This document shows, one piece after another, positions 23,265 through 34,317 of a stretch of DNA of 64,000 nucleotides (position 1 is its first letter; each line of letters opens with the position of its first letter). This DNA comes from Rhyacophila brunnea (taxonomy: Eukaryota > Arthropoda > Insecta > Trichoptera > Rhyacophilidae), in contig JAGYXB010001002.1 in assembly GCA_022495005.1 (NCBI GenBank), positions 2,294,001-2,358,000 on the forward strand, given 5' to 3'. The notes beneath the pieces were generated by a model. The model saw nothing but the letters and a program-made list of their open reading frames with translations, was not told the origin of the DNA and searched no databases. The position numbers and the translations under genes are program-made.

Positions 23265-24160
23265 ATATCAAAATAAAAATAGTGTAGAAGGAAGCAATGA
23301 AGAGGTCAAAGTACAGTGGATGTCACAAAACTATTTAATTGGTAATAAGCTGATTGACGAGAAGACAAAAAGAAGGAATGGAAGTCATATTATGTTCTAT
23401 CCAATGGCATAAAAATTAGCACTTGTAATATTCAATAGATTGACATATTGATTAACTTCGGTGAAAGTAAGTACTTGGCTTATTAGTATGTCTTACTAAG
23501 ATATATAGTGAAATTGCAATATAGCAACCATATCTTATGTGTTTCCGTTAAGGTTGGTTGAAAGTGAAGAGCCATTTTAAGTCGGTCCTTGGTTGAACTA
23601 GTCAGCCGTTGCGACTTGATTTCTACAAGGTAAAACTTCTGTTATAAAGGTTTTTCTCACTATGGTTTTAATACGACGGATTAAATCGAAACAGGATTCA
23701 CATACTCCAGTATACGCTTACTAAAGCTTTTTAGGTTACTCTTGGGACATAATGTTGAGGAGTGACTCACATTATTTATGTCATGGCGTACACCAGTATA
23801 CTATTTATGCAATAACATTCAGAAGTGAATCTTCTTTGCTCATTATAATGATAACGAAACACATTTAATTTATATTAAATGTGTTTCGTTATCGAAGTTA
23901 TCTTCACAAAACAAATATTTAAAACACGTACTTACTCAAATAAAATCTCTAGCATAAAATATTTAAATCTAGCGAGAATCTTTGCTTGTCCCAAACCACT
24001 ACCACTGTACTACCACTTTACGAAATTGAAATTTGAAAAAAGTGCATTCAGCGATTCTAGACATACAATTTAAGATTGACTTATACCTATATACGTATTA
24101 CGTAGTATATTATTTGTTTACTAATACATTTAAGCATACAGAATGAAGTATGTTTTATAT
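23265..24160. other. AT-rich stretch with a perfect 20-bp-arm hairpin
   Basis: Apart from the hairpin at 23850-23893, nothing was recognised. The frame 23879-24073 starts inside the hairpin and is probably chance. Confidence 0.45.
23850..23893. repeat. Perfect 20-bp inverted repeat, 4-base loop
   Basis: GATAACGAAACACATTTAAT (23850-23869) is followed by four bases and then its exact complement (23874-23893). Perfect arms imply recent origin or conservation. It could be a small hairpin transcript, a cruciform, or a template-switch scar. Confidence 0.8.
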
Positions 24161-24162
24161 TA

Positions 24163-25615
24163 TACTAGCTGACCCGGCGAACTTCGTACTGCCTCAGAAT
24201 CAATAATCTTGTGTTAACTTATTAGCTGCATTAAATTCCGTTTTTTATTAAGTTAAAATGAATTAAGTTCAATAAATTTGCCAAAATCAAATCAAAATGA
24301 AATAGATTACATAGTTTTGGTTGGTTCAGATTTAGAAGCATAATGATTACCGAGCCAACCTTTAGTTGTAAATATGTCGGTTTTTCAGTCGTTTGAAGGT
24401 TTAACGGCAATGGTTTATCGCTTTGGCAAATCGAAAAGAAACTGGTCAATGAGGTCGCTGGAGGTGTTTCAGCACGTTGAGCAACATTCGATACGTTGAA
24501 ATAAACTCGTTGACCATTCTCCAGATGCACCGCCAAAAGTACAGCAGTGGGATGACGTTCATGAATGGGAAATGGGGAATGAGAAAATACGCCAAATCAC
24601 TTCATTGCAGCTCATATATCGACCAACTTGATAGTGCGTGATTTCATCGTTGGTATTGGGAGTTTGAACGCCGCCGATACAGTGGATAACCATCGTTGGC
24701 GGTGACAGTCTCCGCCGTCAAATTTCGTGGATAACGCTTGGAACACTTGCCGTCGACCATGCACGGTGATTGGGGGTTGATGGCGCCACACGGTCCGTGA
24801 ATTATGTTAGTACTTACAACATTATGCAGGTCTGGATTGGTTTCGGGATCAGGAATCTCGGCACATATGATGTCATCTATTTGGTCTGGTTGAATTCTTT
24901 AGACTAACCAAATAAGAATGTGTGCATGCGGCAAGCCTCGTTTTTGCCATTCAATCGAATACATCCAGCATCGAGTATCCCCAAAGACGCAATGCCTAAC
25001 AATGTAGTTCATCAGCGACAGGATTTTTTGTTTGAAGACACGTGCGGTGATGTCGTGCCGATCACTTGATGTTTGTCCGGGAAGTAGCAATTGAACAATT
25101 TCTATCCATTTCGGATTGCACGTAAAGGTGATGAATAGATCTGGATGACCGTAATGACGAACATTGTCATTGAATCTTGCGCATATTCATGCATATGACG
25201 CGGGCTGTCCATGTACGTCGCCGGTAGAATAGACAATCGACCAACATTAGCTGCATCTCCTTCGGTGCTGATTACATCGCGTAAATGAATATACTCCTCC
25301 GAACGCAGTTTATTATTAGTTCATACTGTTCCAATGCGCGAGGAAACTTCTCGAGGCCGAGATGAACAAAAATAATTCATCGAAATCAGCCAATCAGTTC
25401 TCGAGATATCATCAAAAAAGCCATTCCATATGAAATGTATGAGAAAATGAATTTTCTTCATAATTTTTTTCCGTGATTTTTTCCGATGTTTTAATAGTTA
25501 TTCTGCTATTCGGGGCGGAGAAAAATCCAACAAATCAAAGATCATAAAAATCGGTCCAGCCGTTCTTGAGTTATAAATGGTGTAACTAACCCGACTTTGT
25601 TTTATATATATAGAT
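24163..25615 (-). mobile_element. Helitron-type element relic
   Basis: The segment is GC-richer than its flanks and holds antisense Helitron replicase fragments. Its borders are CTAGCTGACCCGGCGAAC at the left and a right-hand block with CGGTCCAGCCGTTCTTGAG, ending TTTTATATATATAGATT. I know those two border strings as a recurring pair in arthropod repeats. Their assignment to Helitron rather than to a separate retroposon is uncertain. The classical Helitron 3' CTRR with hairpin was not identified. Confidence 0.6.
24231..25360 (-). pseudogene. Helitron Rep (HUH nickase) N-terminal relic
   Basis: Minus-strand frame 25090-24899 reads LLPGQTSSDRHDITARVF and then EWQKRGLPHAHILIWL. The PHAH pair is the HUH metal-binding histidine motif of the Rep domain, with the QKRGLPHAH context specific to Helitron helicase-like N-terminal domains. 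A downstream frame (24536-24231) begins AVHLENGQRVYFNVSNV and continues AQRAETPPATSLTSFF, a block that lies between the Rep and helicase domains in intact Helitrons. The intervening part is frameshifted, and the helicase domain is absent. In intact proteins Rep nicks DNA for rolling-circle transposition. This one cannot. Confidence 0.85.
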
Positions 25616-25769
25616 TATCAACTTTTAAATATAAATAATGTTTAAATGATATTAATACTTTTATCATATTATTTTGTACGTATCGCATTAAATTTAAAAA
25701 AAAAAATAACACACAGAATAAACCAAATATTTTGAATATTTAAAAGAGCTTTTTGATTTTAGTTTTTTA

Positions 25770-25995
25770 AGCCATGTTCGATCAGAATATTATATGGGGC
25801 TCCACATGGTGGAGGTTGTATTAACAGATTATTGTTTTTACGATAAATGGATATTACCACTTGATCAACATATGAAGTCTATGCTCTAGTTCCAAATACA
25901 TATTGAAAAACAATATATAAATTTTTCCCAGACCCAGTATTTGAACGTGTGATCCACAATATAATAAATCTTATGTCTGAGTTGGTGGTATTTAG
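25770..25995 (-). mobile_element. SINE family B, copy 2
   Basis: The tail block, GATCAGAATATTATATGGGG then CTCCACATGGTGGAGG, is followed by GATTATTGTTTTTACGATAA and a decayed head ending near CCCAGACCCAGTATTTGAAC. The order is reversed relative to 6878-7135. Confidence 0.6.
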
Positions 25996-26104
25996 AAAAT
26001 ATTTTTAGCGTACATAGTTAATTTGCAGATTGGAATTGAGAAATGGCAGTTTTTTTCACTGTTCGTTACAAATGCGTATGATATTTGTGTGATTATTCAT
26101 TTGA

Positions 26105-26170
26105 ATTAACATCATCATCATTAACTGAGATCGATCCACTACTGGATGAAAACATCATCTAGCTCATTGT
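26105..26170 (-). mobile_element. RTE-like LINE 3' end fragment
   Basis: On the minus strand: CATCCAGTAGTGGATCGATC followed by an ATG/GAT microsatellite. The same C-terminal codons plus GAT-repeat arrangement ends the LINE at 22306-23252. Confidence 0.5.
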
Positions 26171-26446
26171 ACTCTTATAGTCCTTAAATCTTCGTTGCGC
26201 AACAAAATGAACATACTCATCAAGTGATAAGCAGGTTGCTGCTTAAAACCAACCAAAAACAAGAGAAATTATAATTATGTTCGTACTCCAGTACGTAAGG
26301 AATTGTCCGTCCATTTGAGGGTCCAGGTATGACTTCCAGTTAGTTCACAATATATTTATGAGATTTTATAAATTTTTGATAAAAGATTTGAGGTGATTAT
26401 TAAATGCATTTTCATTTTTAATAAAATTCATCCTTACATGTAGAGA

Positions 26447-26600
26447 TTTTTTTCCGACGATTTCCGATCCTAATAAGATCATAAAGGCCTCCACAGATTG
26501 GAGGTTTGTATTAACAAATTTTTGTTTTTAAATAAACTACCTACCCACAAAAAAAATAATATGAATATCTATTTCAATAGTTTTGATTGACTAAACAAAA
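26447..26600 (-). mobile_element. SINE family B, copy 3 (partial)
   Basis: GATCCTAATAAGATCATAAA and CCTCCACAGATTGGAGG, then TATTAACAAATTTTTG, match the tail of family B. The tRNA-like head is not recognisable. Confidence 0.6.
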
Positions 26601-26879
26601 ACAATCACAGACTTAATAGAATTTTATACCCATCTTAAAATTACTAATTTCGCACTTTACCATAATTGATCAACGACCCTAGATATAATAAGGAATTATG
26701 ATAGGATTTATTGCCTAAAATATCTACCAACATTATTCACTGTCGAATTAACGGATTCAGTAATCATTAAGGCATCTTATATCCTTTTGAGCTCCAAAAG
26801 CACTATTAAAAGTTCAGTTTTTATACTCTAGTGACGCAGTGGGTCGAGAAAATGTATGTTTTATATACACATGGGCATC

Positions 26880-27050
26880 TACTAGTAGCATATAAAATGC
26901 AATCGTATAACTACACAGCTTATTTCGTTTCTTATTCATCGGTGAATAGAGCGTGAGCCTAGAATTGGCCTAAAAGCAATCAAGTTGCCCTTTTTAATCC
27001 CACGGCCTTACACCTTAACCCACTTAAATATTTATTAAAACAGGTAAGTA
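26880..27050 (+). promoter_or_regulatory. TATA-like box with downstream splice-donor consensus
   Basis: GCATATAAAATGC at about 26888 resembles a TATA box. About 150 bp downstream AAACAG is followed by GTAAGTAT, an ideal donor, at about 27040-27050. Together they could be a promoter and an untranslated first exon. In AT-rich DNA both signals occur by chance, so support is weak. Confidence 0.2.
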
Positions 27051-27689
27051 TAGGCTTTTGTAGTAGTTTCAAAATAGTCAGATGTTTCTAATGATGTTTT
27101 ATTATTTTTTTTTTCTCTCATTTACTTTAAATTCTTAAATTTAATATTACTGTGCTTTTTCTTCTTCAAAAATAATAAATACAACATCAATAGCAACTGG
27201 TTAACATTGGAAAGTATTGTAAGCAATGTAATAATTTAATTATTGTGTATAAAAATATTGGATAAACTTAAAAACGTATTAAGAATAGTGTCATAATGTT
27301 CAATTAAGTTTGTCACGTAAAAGAAACGCCAATTAAATATTTGTGTTCCTTCTTATGACCTAATATACTAAAGCGGACTTTGTTTTAAAACTGCCTTTAG
27401 AGTAAACCAGCTCCCATTAATTTTATAATCGCTGGTCAGGAATAACTCAGGAACGTAACTCGGAACTGTTGGATAGCAGCCATCTCCATGGCTTGGCTAT
27501 TCTTTTCTTGTCATTTAGTAACACGTATAGCATATTATGTTACTGTATAATCCGTACTTTTAAATTATCATACTATTATCAAAATTATCATGAATGAAGC
27601 CGTTCACTGCCTTTGGTGATATTTTATTTCATCCAATACCATTTGTCATCGTTTCTGCAAACTACGTGATCAAACAATTTAAGGGTCCA

Positions 27690-28340
27690 CCGCGGTTAGT
27701 AAATGGGAAACTTATTAACATTATACTCTATACCGATGATGGAATGCTAGTTAACAAAATAGTATATTAACTGAATGCGTGGCCTGATATAAATATTTAG
27801 GAATAGGTTCAATGAGAAATAGGAAAAGTCTGAATGAAAATGAAAACAAGAATTAAGCAGACAGTCTTTTCTCAAATTAAGACGCTTTCATAGCAAGCAG
27901 TCAACATAGACCTATAGATCCAATACTGCGTATGGTTCATTATTATTTTCTACCGATCCTTTTCTATAGCATGTAAGTATGGACGCAAAACCAGGTAAAA
28001 TGACGGAAAGTTGAGTGTTTCAAGATAGGTACGACTGTATAGATGCATTTTTTCACATTATTTCATGAATTTTGATGTCCACAAAGTGATAGAAAAAATA
28101 CCGAAAAAATCTGCGTAGTATCAAATCAAAAAACTACAGCTAATCATACAATCAGAAATGGACAGAATTTTTCTACTCATTATCCAATAATCAACGGTAA
28201 ACGTAGAAGAGAAAATTACAGCCGATTATGGCTTAAGAACGTTCGTTATCGGTACGAGTGTAGCTCCAGCAAACTGCTCCGGATAACCCGGCTCGTACAT
28301 CAAAACTTGTCTCGTCTGCAACTTGTCGAATACGTTGTTG
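27690..28340 (+). pseudogene. RTE-like LINE relic, reverse transcriptase to C-terminus
   Basis: Pieces in shifting frames follow the order of an RTE-like ORF. VNGKLINIILYTDDGMLV corresponds to the INGK-INNIRYADDTVL catalytic block, with TDD in place of ADD. Then come ENENKN-like residues and a KTRIKQTVF segment, RMVHYYF...LFYSM.VWT where R--K-Y-WS-LLYG-ETWT is expected, and finally YSRLWLKNVRYRYECSSSKLLRITR matching the SWLKNLR-W---SS-ELFRIA block near 28220-28300. Many frameshifts and stops make it a dead copy. The unusual CpG-richer tail that follows (28340-28820) is not explained by it. Confidence 0.65.
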
Positions 28341-28820
28341 TGACGTCATCGTTTTTCACAAAAGACACGATGTCAAATGGAGCTCCGCAGATTGGTCGAA
28401 TGCAGCTTTTTAGTTTGAAAAAAACATCTTTTGGTGCTATAAACAGATCTTATGCGCTTAGGGCTGCGAGTCGAAGACGCCAGAAAGCATACACACACCT
28501 ACAAATCGGTCATTCCTATATCGGCTCGCCGGTCGCTGCATCCAAATGTATATACGTTTTGAGAAATACGCGCGACTGTCGCTAGGTCTATGTGCGTGGT
28601 CTTCATATGCAATACCGGAGCGACATTAGAAGGTTTGATTTATGGCTGTGCGGCAGACGGTGCGAGTTTAGATATGAGAGCCGCCTAACAGATGATTGAG
28701 TAAAGATCGCCCTGACGCCCACAAATAACCTTCAACTATAGAAAGCGGCCGTGCATATCCACGGCTGTGCATATATGACAGGTGGTAGTGGGAACTTCTT
28801 ATTGACCCGATGGCACTAGT
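28341..28820. other. GC- and CpG-rich block of unknown origin
   Basis: A compositional outlier directly after the LINE relic, with many CpGs (GGTCGCTGCATCC, GAAATACGCGCGACTGTCGC) and an open frame to 28585. No domain is recognisable in the 92-codon frame at 28307-28585, whose first part belongs to the LINE C-terminus. It may be LINE 3' untranslated sequence or an unrelated fragment. Confidence 0.4.
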
Positions 28821-28829
28821 AGAAAAAGA

Positions 28830-29569
28830 AGTTTCATAATATAATATGGTATAGAAAGGTAGGTTTTAAAATAAAAATACAATTCAAGAATTTATTAGTG
28901 TCAACATGAATAAAATTGTAGAAACATAAATTTCTGTTATTAAATATTCTGACAAAATATTTATGTACGTAGAAAAATAATATTTACTAAAAGAATATAC
29001 TCACATATGGTTTATTTATAGATATTATAATCAAGTATAATACCTACCGTTATATACGGAATATATCTATAAATAATTTAGTATTGTACATAATTTTTTA
29101 TTAAAACTAACATTACCCTACAAGAAGAAAGAAGCTTTTATAAATACCAGAGACCCTCGTTTCTTTTATTTCTGCTTGGTGTAGCATAATTAATTGAAGC
29201 TTTTTGAATTTTATTCACCCAAAAAGTGTTCCAGTCATAAATTTTCTTCAATAATACTCATATAAAGTGAAACAGAAAATGATGCAAATATTTTTCATTT
29301 TATGTTATAATGTAGAGATGAGTCCGTTTTAAGATTTTTTGTGAAAATACATATATACAAAGCCAGTACGGTTATTTATTTTAAATTTAATGAAAAATGT
29401 ATCGTATAAAATTAATCATTCATTTTTTTTATAATTTTGTGAGATTATAACGTCGGTATTTATTTTAATTATACAATATAATTACTTTATATGCATCACT
29501 GACAAAGCCATTGTAAGAGTACCATGCATATAATATGCAGTCATGTTAACACCATAGGTTGTCAACTCA
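28830..29569. other. AT-rich stretch, nothing recognised
   Basis: Simple AT-rich sequence only. Confidence 0.5.
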
Positions 29570-29689
29570 CTATAGAATAAAGACCAAAATAAACTGCTTA
29601 AAATTCTCCACAAAAATTAACAACTCGAGACATAAGTACGAGTACCAAAATTGTATAAAGATAAACAATAATGTCATTATCGAGTACTG

Positions 29690-29842
29690 ATCGTCTACAT
29701 ATGACGTTTTTACTGCTCTATGTTTATCATAAGTGCCCTTGAGTACCTTAGCGTAGGGATACTGTGTCTCTTTATATACAATCAAGGTCTTGCAATCATT
29801 CTTTTCTTCATTATACGATGCTTCAATTTGTACTTTCCTCAC
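29690..29842 (-). CDS. Possible exon of unknown protein
   Basis: The minus frame reads VQIEASYNEEKNDCKTLIV and then KETQYPYAKVLKGTYDKHRA, charged and balanced like real protein, before dissolving into AT-rich phenylalanine/leucine sequence past about 29670. The frame opens only from a GTG, so it would need splicing in: ATACTTAG at about 29843-29850 on that strand is a possible acceptor. On the opposite strand, ATGGCTTCAAAGACTGC plus an ideal donor at 29881-29890 offers a competing interpretation. No family is recognised. Confidence 0.25.
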
Positions 29843-29894
29843 TAAGTATTATCTTCTTTACGTATGGCTTCAAAGACTGCTCGCGAAGGTAAGT

Positions 29895-30940
29895 ACCTAC
29901 TCCCTATTTTTTAATAAATATAATATTTTGTATATAAATATGCCGTATTATTCTAGTATTATGTAATATATTTGTCTTGTATGTAACGCATTGGAGAAAA
30001 TACATGTAATTGTATAGCAGAGAGAAAGAGAGAGACTTAAAAGGGGGTAAACTCACATTTGAGTCACCTACTCAGATTTTTCTATGAATTTTACGAGTTC
30101 TGTTACTAAGGCCTTTCTAACCAATCAGGGAGCTCTATTTCGCATAGTGTGCTGTGTCAAGAGTATTATACATATTTTTTTTAAATATTGTAATTCGACT
30201 CACTCACTCATTAATATTCAAGGGAGTTCAATCATTTTTTTTTCTAATTACAAAAACAGTGCTGTGGTGTTTTTTTGCGATTATCTCAAACATCGATTTT
30301 TGGAATTTGTGAGTTATGACTCTAGGCAACTCATTTATGTGATTTTCTTAAACACTGGGTATTTAGGATTGTTTCACTTATATTACTTATTACATTTAAG
30401 TAATTGGGCTTCATGACGTGTTGTAGTGCTAAAAAAATCAAGACTTTAGTATTAATATAATCGATTTGTCTCTATTTTACTATCTTGGCTCAATTACTAC
30501 AAGATATTCCATAATAATATTATGTCTCAGAAATTCTGATGTGAAAACTTGTAATTTAATTTCAAACGAACCATTATTTTAAATGGATTAAGTCCTTAAG
30601 TTTGTTTTTCTGTTTTTTTATAAAATATATCCCCTCTAAATCGGTGTATCTGCTCACACGGGTTTCATGAAAATTGGAGTCATTTATAAAGTTGATTCGT
30701 GCTCAGTTACATTAAGTACTTTTGCACAGAGGGGATCATTTGTTATCTGCGAAGTGCTTTTTTTAGTAAAATGTTTTGTTTTGAAAAGCGTACTGTTTAA
30801 AAAGTTTAAACATGTAATAAGTGCGTATTTTCTAATTGAAGGGACATCAGTTAACAATAATATTATCATTTTTTCATATTATGTAAAAACACAGTTTTAA
30901 TAAGCATTAAATATTTGTCATTAGGTAGGTACATTGCGTA
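29895..30940. other. AT-rich stretch, no gene seen
   Basis: The plus frames 30084-30416 and 30667-30900 are rich in Phe, Ser, Tyr and Leu, as AT-rich noncoding DNA gives when translated. No motifs. Confidence 0.45.
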
Positions 30941-31576
30941 TAGAGATTGCAATACCGGGATTCCAGTATTTATTAACACAGAAATACCGGTTTTAATAAT
31001 CAAAAATACTGGATTTTTCGGTATTAAGAAAGCACACTCGTTTACGTTTTTGAAAATCAATTATATGTTATTTGCTGCTGAAATTCAAATCGATTGAGTG
31101 AATCAACAGAGGTGCATAAATAATAAAACACATTTCATCAAATATATTTATATAAGTAGGTACTTAATTGTGGCGATGAATTATCATAATATATTATTTT
31201 GAAATAGAAAACATCCGTGATAAAAATGTTCAATTATTCTATAATTATTGATGACTGTACAAGCGCTGAATTTAAGAAGCTTTTCTGCAGCAGGACTTAT
31301 CTGCACTTGATGAACTTTTGAGGGCTTTAGTTAAAATTATCAATATATTAACAATTATTATGATCAATGCATATTTTTGAATGTCAGCATAATAAATGTA
31401 GGTACCTACATATGTAGATTTTTGTTATAAAATAATATTTTAAAAAGATTTTAATAGCTATATTTATTGATAAGCACCTACTTCTGTTTTTTAATATTTA
31501 AGAAATACCGGTATTAATACCGGTATTCAATAAGAAATACCGGTATTGAATTTTTCATTCGGTATTGCAATCCCTA
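30941..31576. mobile_element. hAT-like non-autonomous element, TAGRGATTGCAATACC ends
   Basis: The left end TAGAGATTGCAATACCGG is mirrored at the right by GGTATTGCAATCCCTA. Inside each end, repeats of AATACCGG are strongly enriched (for example ATTAATACCGGTATTCAATA near 31512). The 636-bp body has no intact frame and no recognisable transposase. Termini of the form TAGGGATTGCAATACCG with subterminal ATACCGGTAT clusters are what I recall from hAT-like elements. No 8-bp duplication was found. Confidence 0.65.
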
Positions 31577-31834
31577 GTTTTTTTCGAACGAATTTTAATT
31601 CCAATGCAAACATCACGTGGTACCAAAACGCAATGTTTTTAATCCCAATACAAATGTTTGACCTTCTATTTAATTACATTTTTTTATACACTATTATTCA
31701 CTGGCGACCAGATAATTACTAAATAATTACCACATTTAAATATCATATTTTAATATCTAATGGTCAACTAATGCAAACGCGCCAGTCGCGTTGTCAGCAC
31801 TAAATGAGTTAAAATACTGTTTCATTGACATCTT

Positions 31835-32290
31835 CATCATCTCAGTCGATCTCTCATGACTGAGGATTTTAACCAATTTGAAATTTTGTCATCGTTTGAG
31901 TGATCAAGAATTTTCACCTCTTTCGGTAATCTGCTTCTTCCAGGGCAAAATGAAGGCTGCCTCAAGTAAACTACTTCCCTTGGTTGCTCCAACGCCTCGA
32001 CGCTTTTCCTCTAATATGTCTTTCCTGTAGAATACTCAAAACCACTAGTTTTTCCAGATTATCCTATCTGCGCTGAATAATATGTCCAAACAACTGCAGA
32101 ATGCATCTCAAACATATTGTCAAAAGCCGTTTCTATATCTGAAATCTTTGGATTATTGTCTGGTTTACCTTACGCTCTGTCCAAGAAATACAAAGCATTT
32201 GGCTCGCCCACGAATAATATTATTTTCGTAGCAATTGAAATTCCCTAATTCTTCAATATAGTGATAAGACGTGTGTGTGCCTTCCTATCT
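31835..32290 (-). pseudogene. RTE-like LINE relic, antisense
   Basis: On the minus strand, TSWTER-like codons (IPWTER in the family) at about 32185 are followed by a FGHII-like block written LFGHII across a frameshift near 32090. Then come ADRIIWKN and GKTY/EGKR-like residues. It ends at GATCGACTGAGATGATGAAG, a decayed GAT-type tail. The gene order matches the region between the reverse transcriptase and the 3' tail. Confidence 0.55.
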
Positions 32291-32680
32291 CTGCTTCACA
32301 TCCACCTTTTACACTAATGGTTAATCACAGATGTGTAGTAATCTTTGGTTCGGCGGAGGATAACTATTGCAGATGAAAGACTGTAGTTAGTAGTTGTTCG
32401 TGATGATAGAGGAGGCGAAAATTTATTTACAATTTCAAACAAATATAACGGTAATTCGGTGCGATGTATCTTTAACGGAAACTTGTAATCGAGTGAGTGG
32501 TCCAATTGATTTTGAGCCGCTATTTATACATATTTACACTATGAAATAATATGTTGAAATTATTATGAAATCATATTAATTAGTAATGCTATGAAATTGG
32601 AGATCCGCTATCTCATAACATTACGAAATCATATTATTAGGTACTGACATGAAAAATGAATATATAATAAATAATATTAT

Positions 32681-34317
32681 AATTGAAGATCTTGGCATAA
32701 AAACAGCAAATGTCACAAAACACTTTTTTTTCAGGAGAGGGTAAAAACATAATATCTTGGTTGTCAAGAAAAATTTTATTAATTGAACAATGAGGAATTA
32801 TAGAGAAACCTTATATGCACTATATGAATGTAAAAAATATATTAAATTTATTTTGGTTAAATAGATATTTAAAAAAGAATGAGTGTGACATTTGCTGTTT
32901 TTACACAATTTATGGACATTTGTTGTTTTTATTGCAAAATTGAAAAGATCGAAATGTAAATAGTATGACTAAAACTATAATTTTATTAAATAAAATAAAG
33001 AATATATATTTCTGTTATTTTTTAATCATAATACAACTTTTAATAAGGTTTTAACATATTATTTACCTATTAACAAACGATTTCAATGTATGTAAAAACT
33101 CAAGAATTAAATATTTAAAAAAATGTTTTAATTATGTGCGGGTTAATAATGATTAGCTTCATATTATTATTATTGATTTAATTTAATAAAATACATTTTT
33201 TATTATCTACTTATTCCACTTTAAATAAATAAATGTGGACCGGTTTCGTCCGCCTCTGTTTTTCTGCCAACTGTTTTCAACAGTTGAAAATGTCCCTCTA
33301 AGGCGGACGAAACCTATCCAGATTTATTTATTAAAAGTGGAATAAGTACTAAAAAAATGTGTTTTATTAAATTAAATCATTAACACAATGGATTTCCACC
33401 ATGAATTGATAGTTAACACGATAAAAGAAAACCGATTAGCTTCGTCTGACACCTTCACTATCAGCAAATTAAACGATGCATTTATTGGGTTTTGTAAATA
33501 TTTAGCTCATAATACTAATAATATATTTTTTTAGCTCCTTTCAATGGAATTAATCCACCATTGTGTTGTTTTAAATGCAATCGTGACTTGCATTTGATTT
33601 TTCTTCACTACATTAAATCTATCCCACAGCCCAGAGAGAAACTGAAATGTTCGCAAAGCACTTCTCCCTTACTATCCTGGTCTATCCTGTACATTAAAAC
33701 TAGCCTACAAATTTTTACCGAAAAATGCCAAAGTTTGAACCTATATTTGATATTAAAAAAATCTCTTTTCCGGTATTTTTAGATTTTATAATGAAGGGCC
33801 TAGAATTTTCCTTATTGCATCCAATACCACCCTATTCAACTGATCTGAACTATCAACTAAACAATAATGAAAGTCACCGTTTTGGCAAAAACGTTGCTTG
33901 GTGTTGTTAATTTTTCTCTTTCGAGACGTTTCAGATGTCTATGCTAGTAATATCCATGATAAAATATTAAAAAAATCATAAGAAAACGTTTTTAAAAGCA
34001 ATAATTAAAAGAATCAAGGATAATTTGACAGCTCAGACACTAAATTGTATGGAATGTATACTAACATTATTAACGCCGCCTGGTGATAAAAGTGTAGAAC
34101 TACTGGACCTTTGCTGTTTTTACACAAAAATGCCTGGACTATTGCTGTTTTTAGAAAAGTAGCATATTTTGGAGAGCAAATTTGAGGGACTTAGGATTTT
34201 TTAAAAAAATATATCTTTGCACAGTTGTGTGTAATCATACACAGGAAATATAGAAATGCAATAAAATGAAAATGGAAAAAGTGGACATTTGATGTTTTTA
34301 TGCCAAGATCTTCAATT
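32681..34317. mobile_element. DNA transposon with 35-bp inverted ends and GCTGTTTTTA subrepeats
   Basis: The left end AATTGAAGATCTTGGCATAA, continuing AAACAGCAAATGTC, is mirrored at the right by GACATTTGATGTTTTTATGC and CAAGATCTTCAATT. Subterminal repeats of the type GACATTTGCTGTTTTTA occur at 32696-32716 (reversed), 32885-32938 (two), 34104-34157 (two) and 34280-34303. The interior frame at 33725-33910 (PKFEPIFDIKKISF...) has no motif I recognise. Superfamily is undetermined, and no clean target duplication is visible. A foldback element is nested at 33174-33379. Confidence 0.7.
33174..33379. mobile_element. Foldback MITE (type 4), nested
   Basis: The left arm carries TTATTCCACTTTAAATAAAT and GGTTTCGTCCGCC. 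The right arm carries GGCGGACGAAACC and ATTTATTAAAAGTGGAATAA. An inner palindrome, CAACTGTTTTCAACAGTTG, lies in the loop. Similarity to a second copy at 50395-50570 continues past the right arm through CATGAATTGATAG, so the element may extend to about 33425. Confidence 0.7.
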
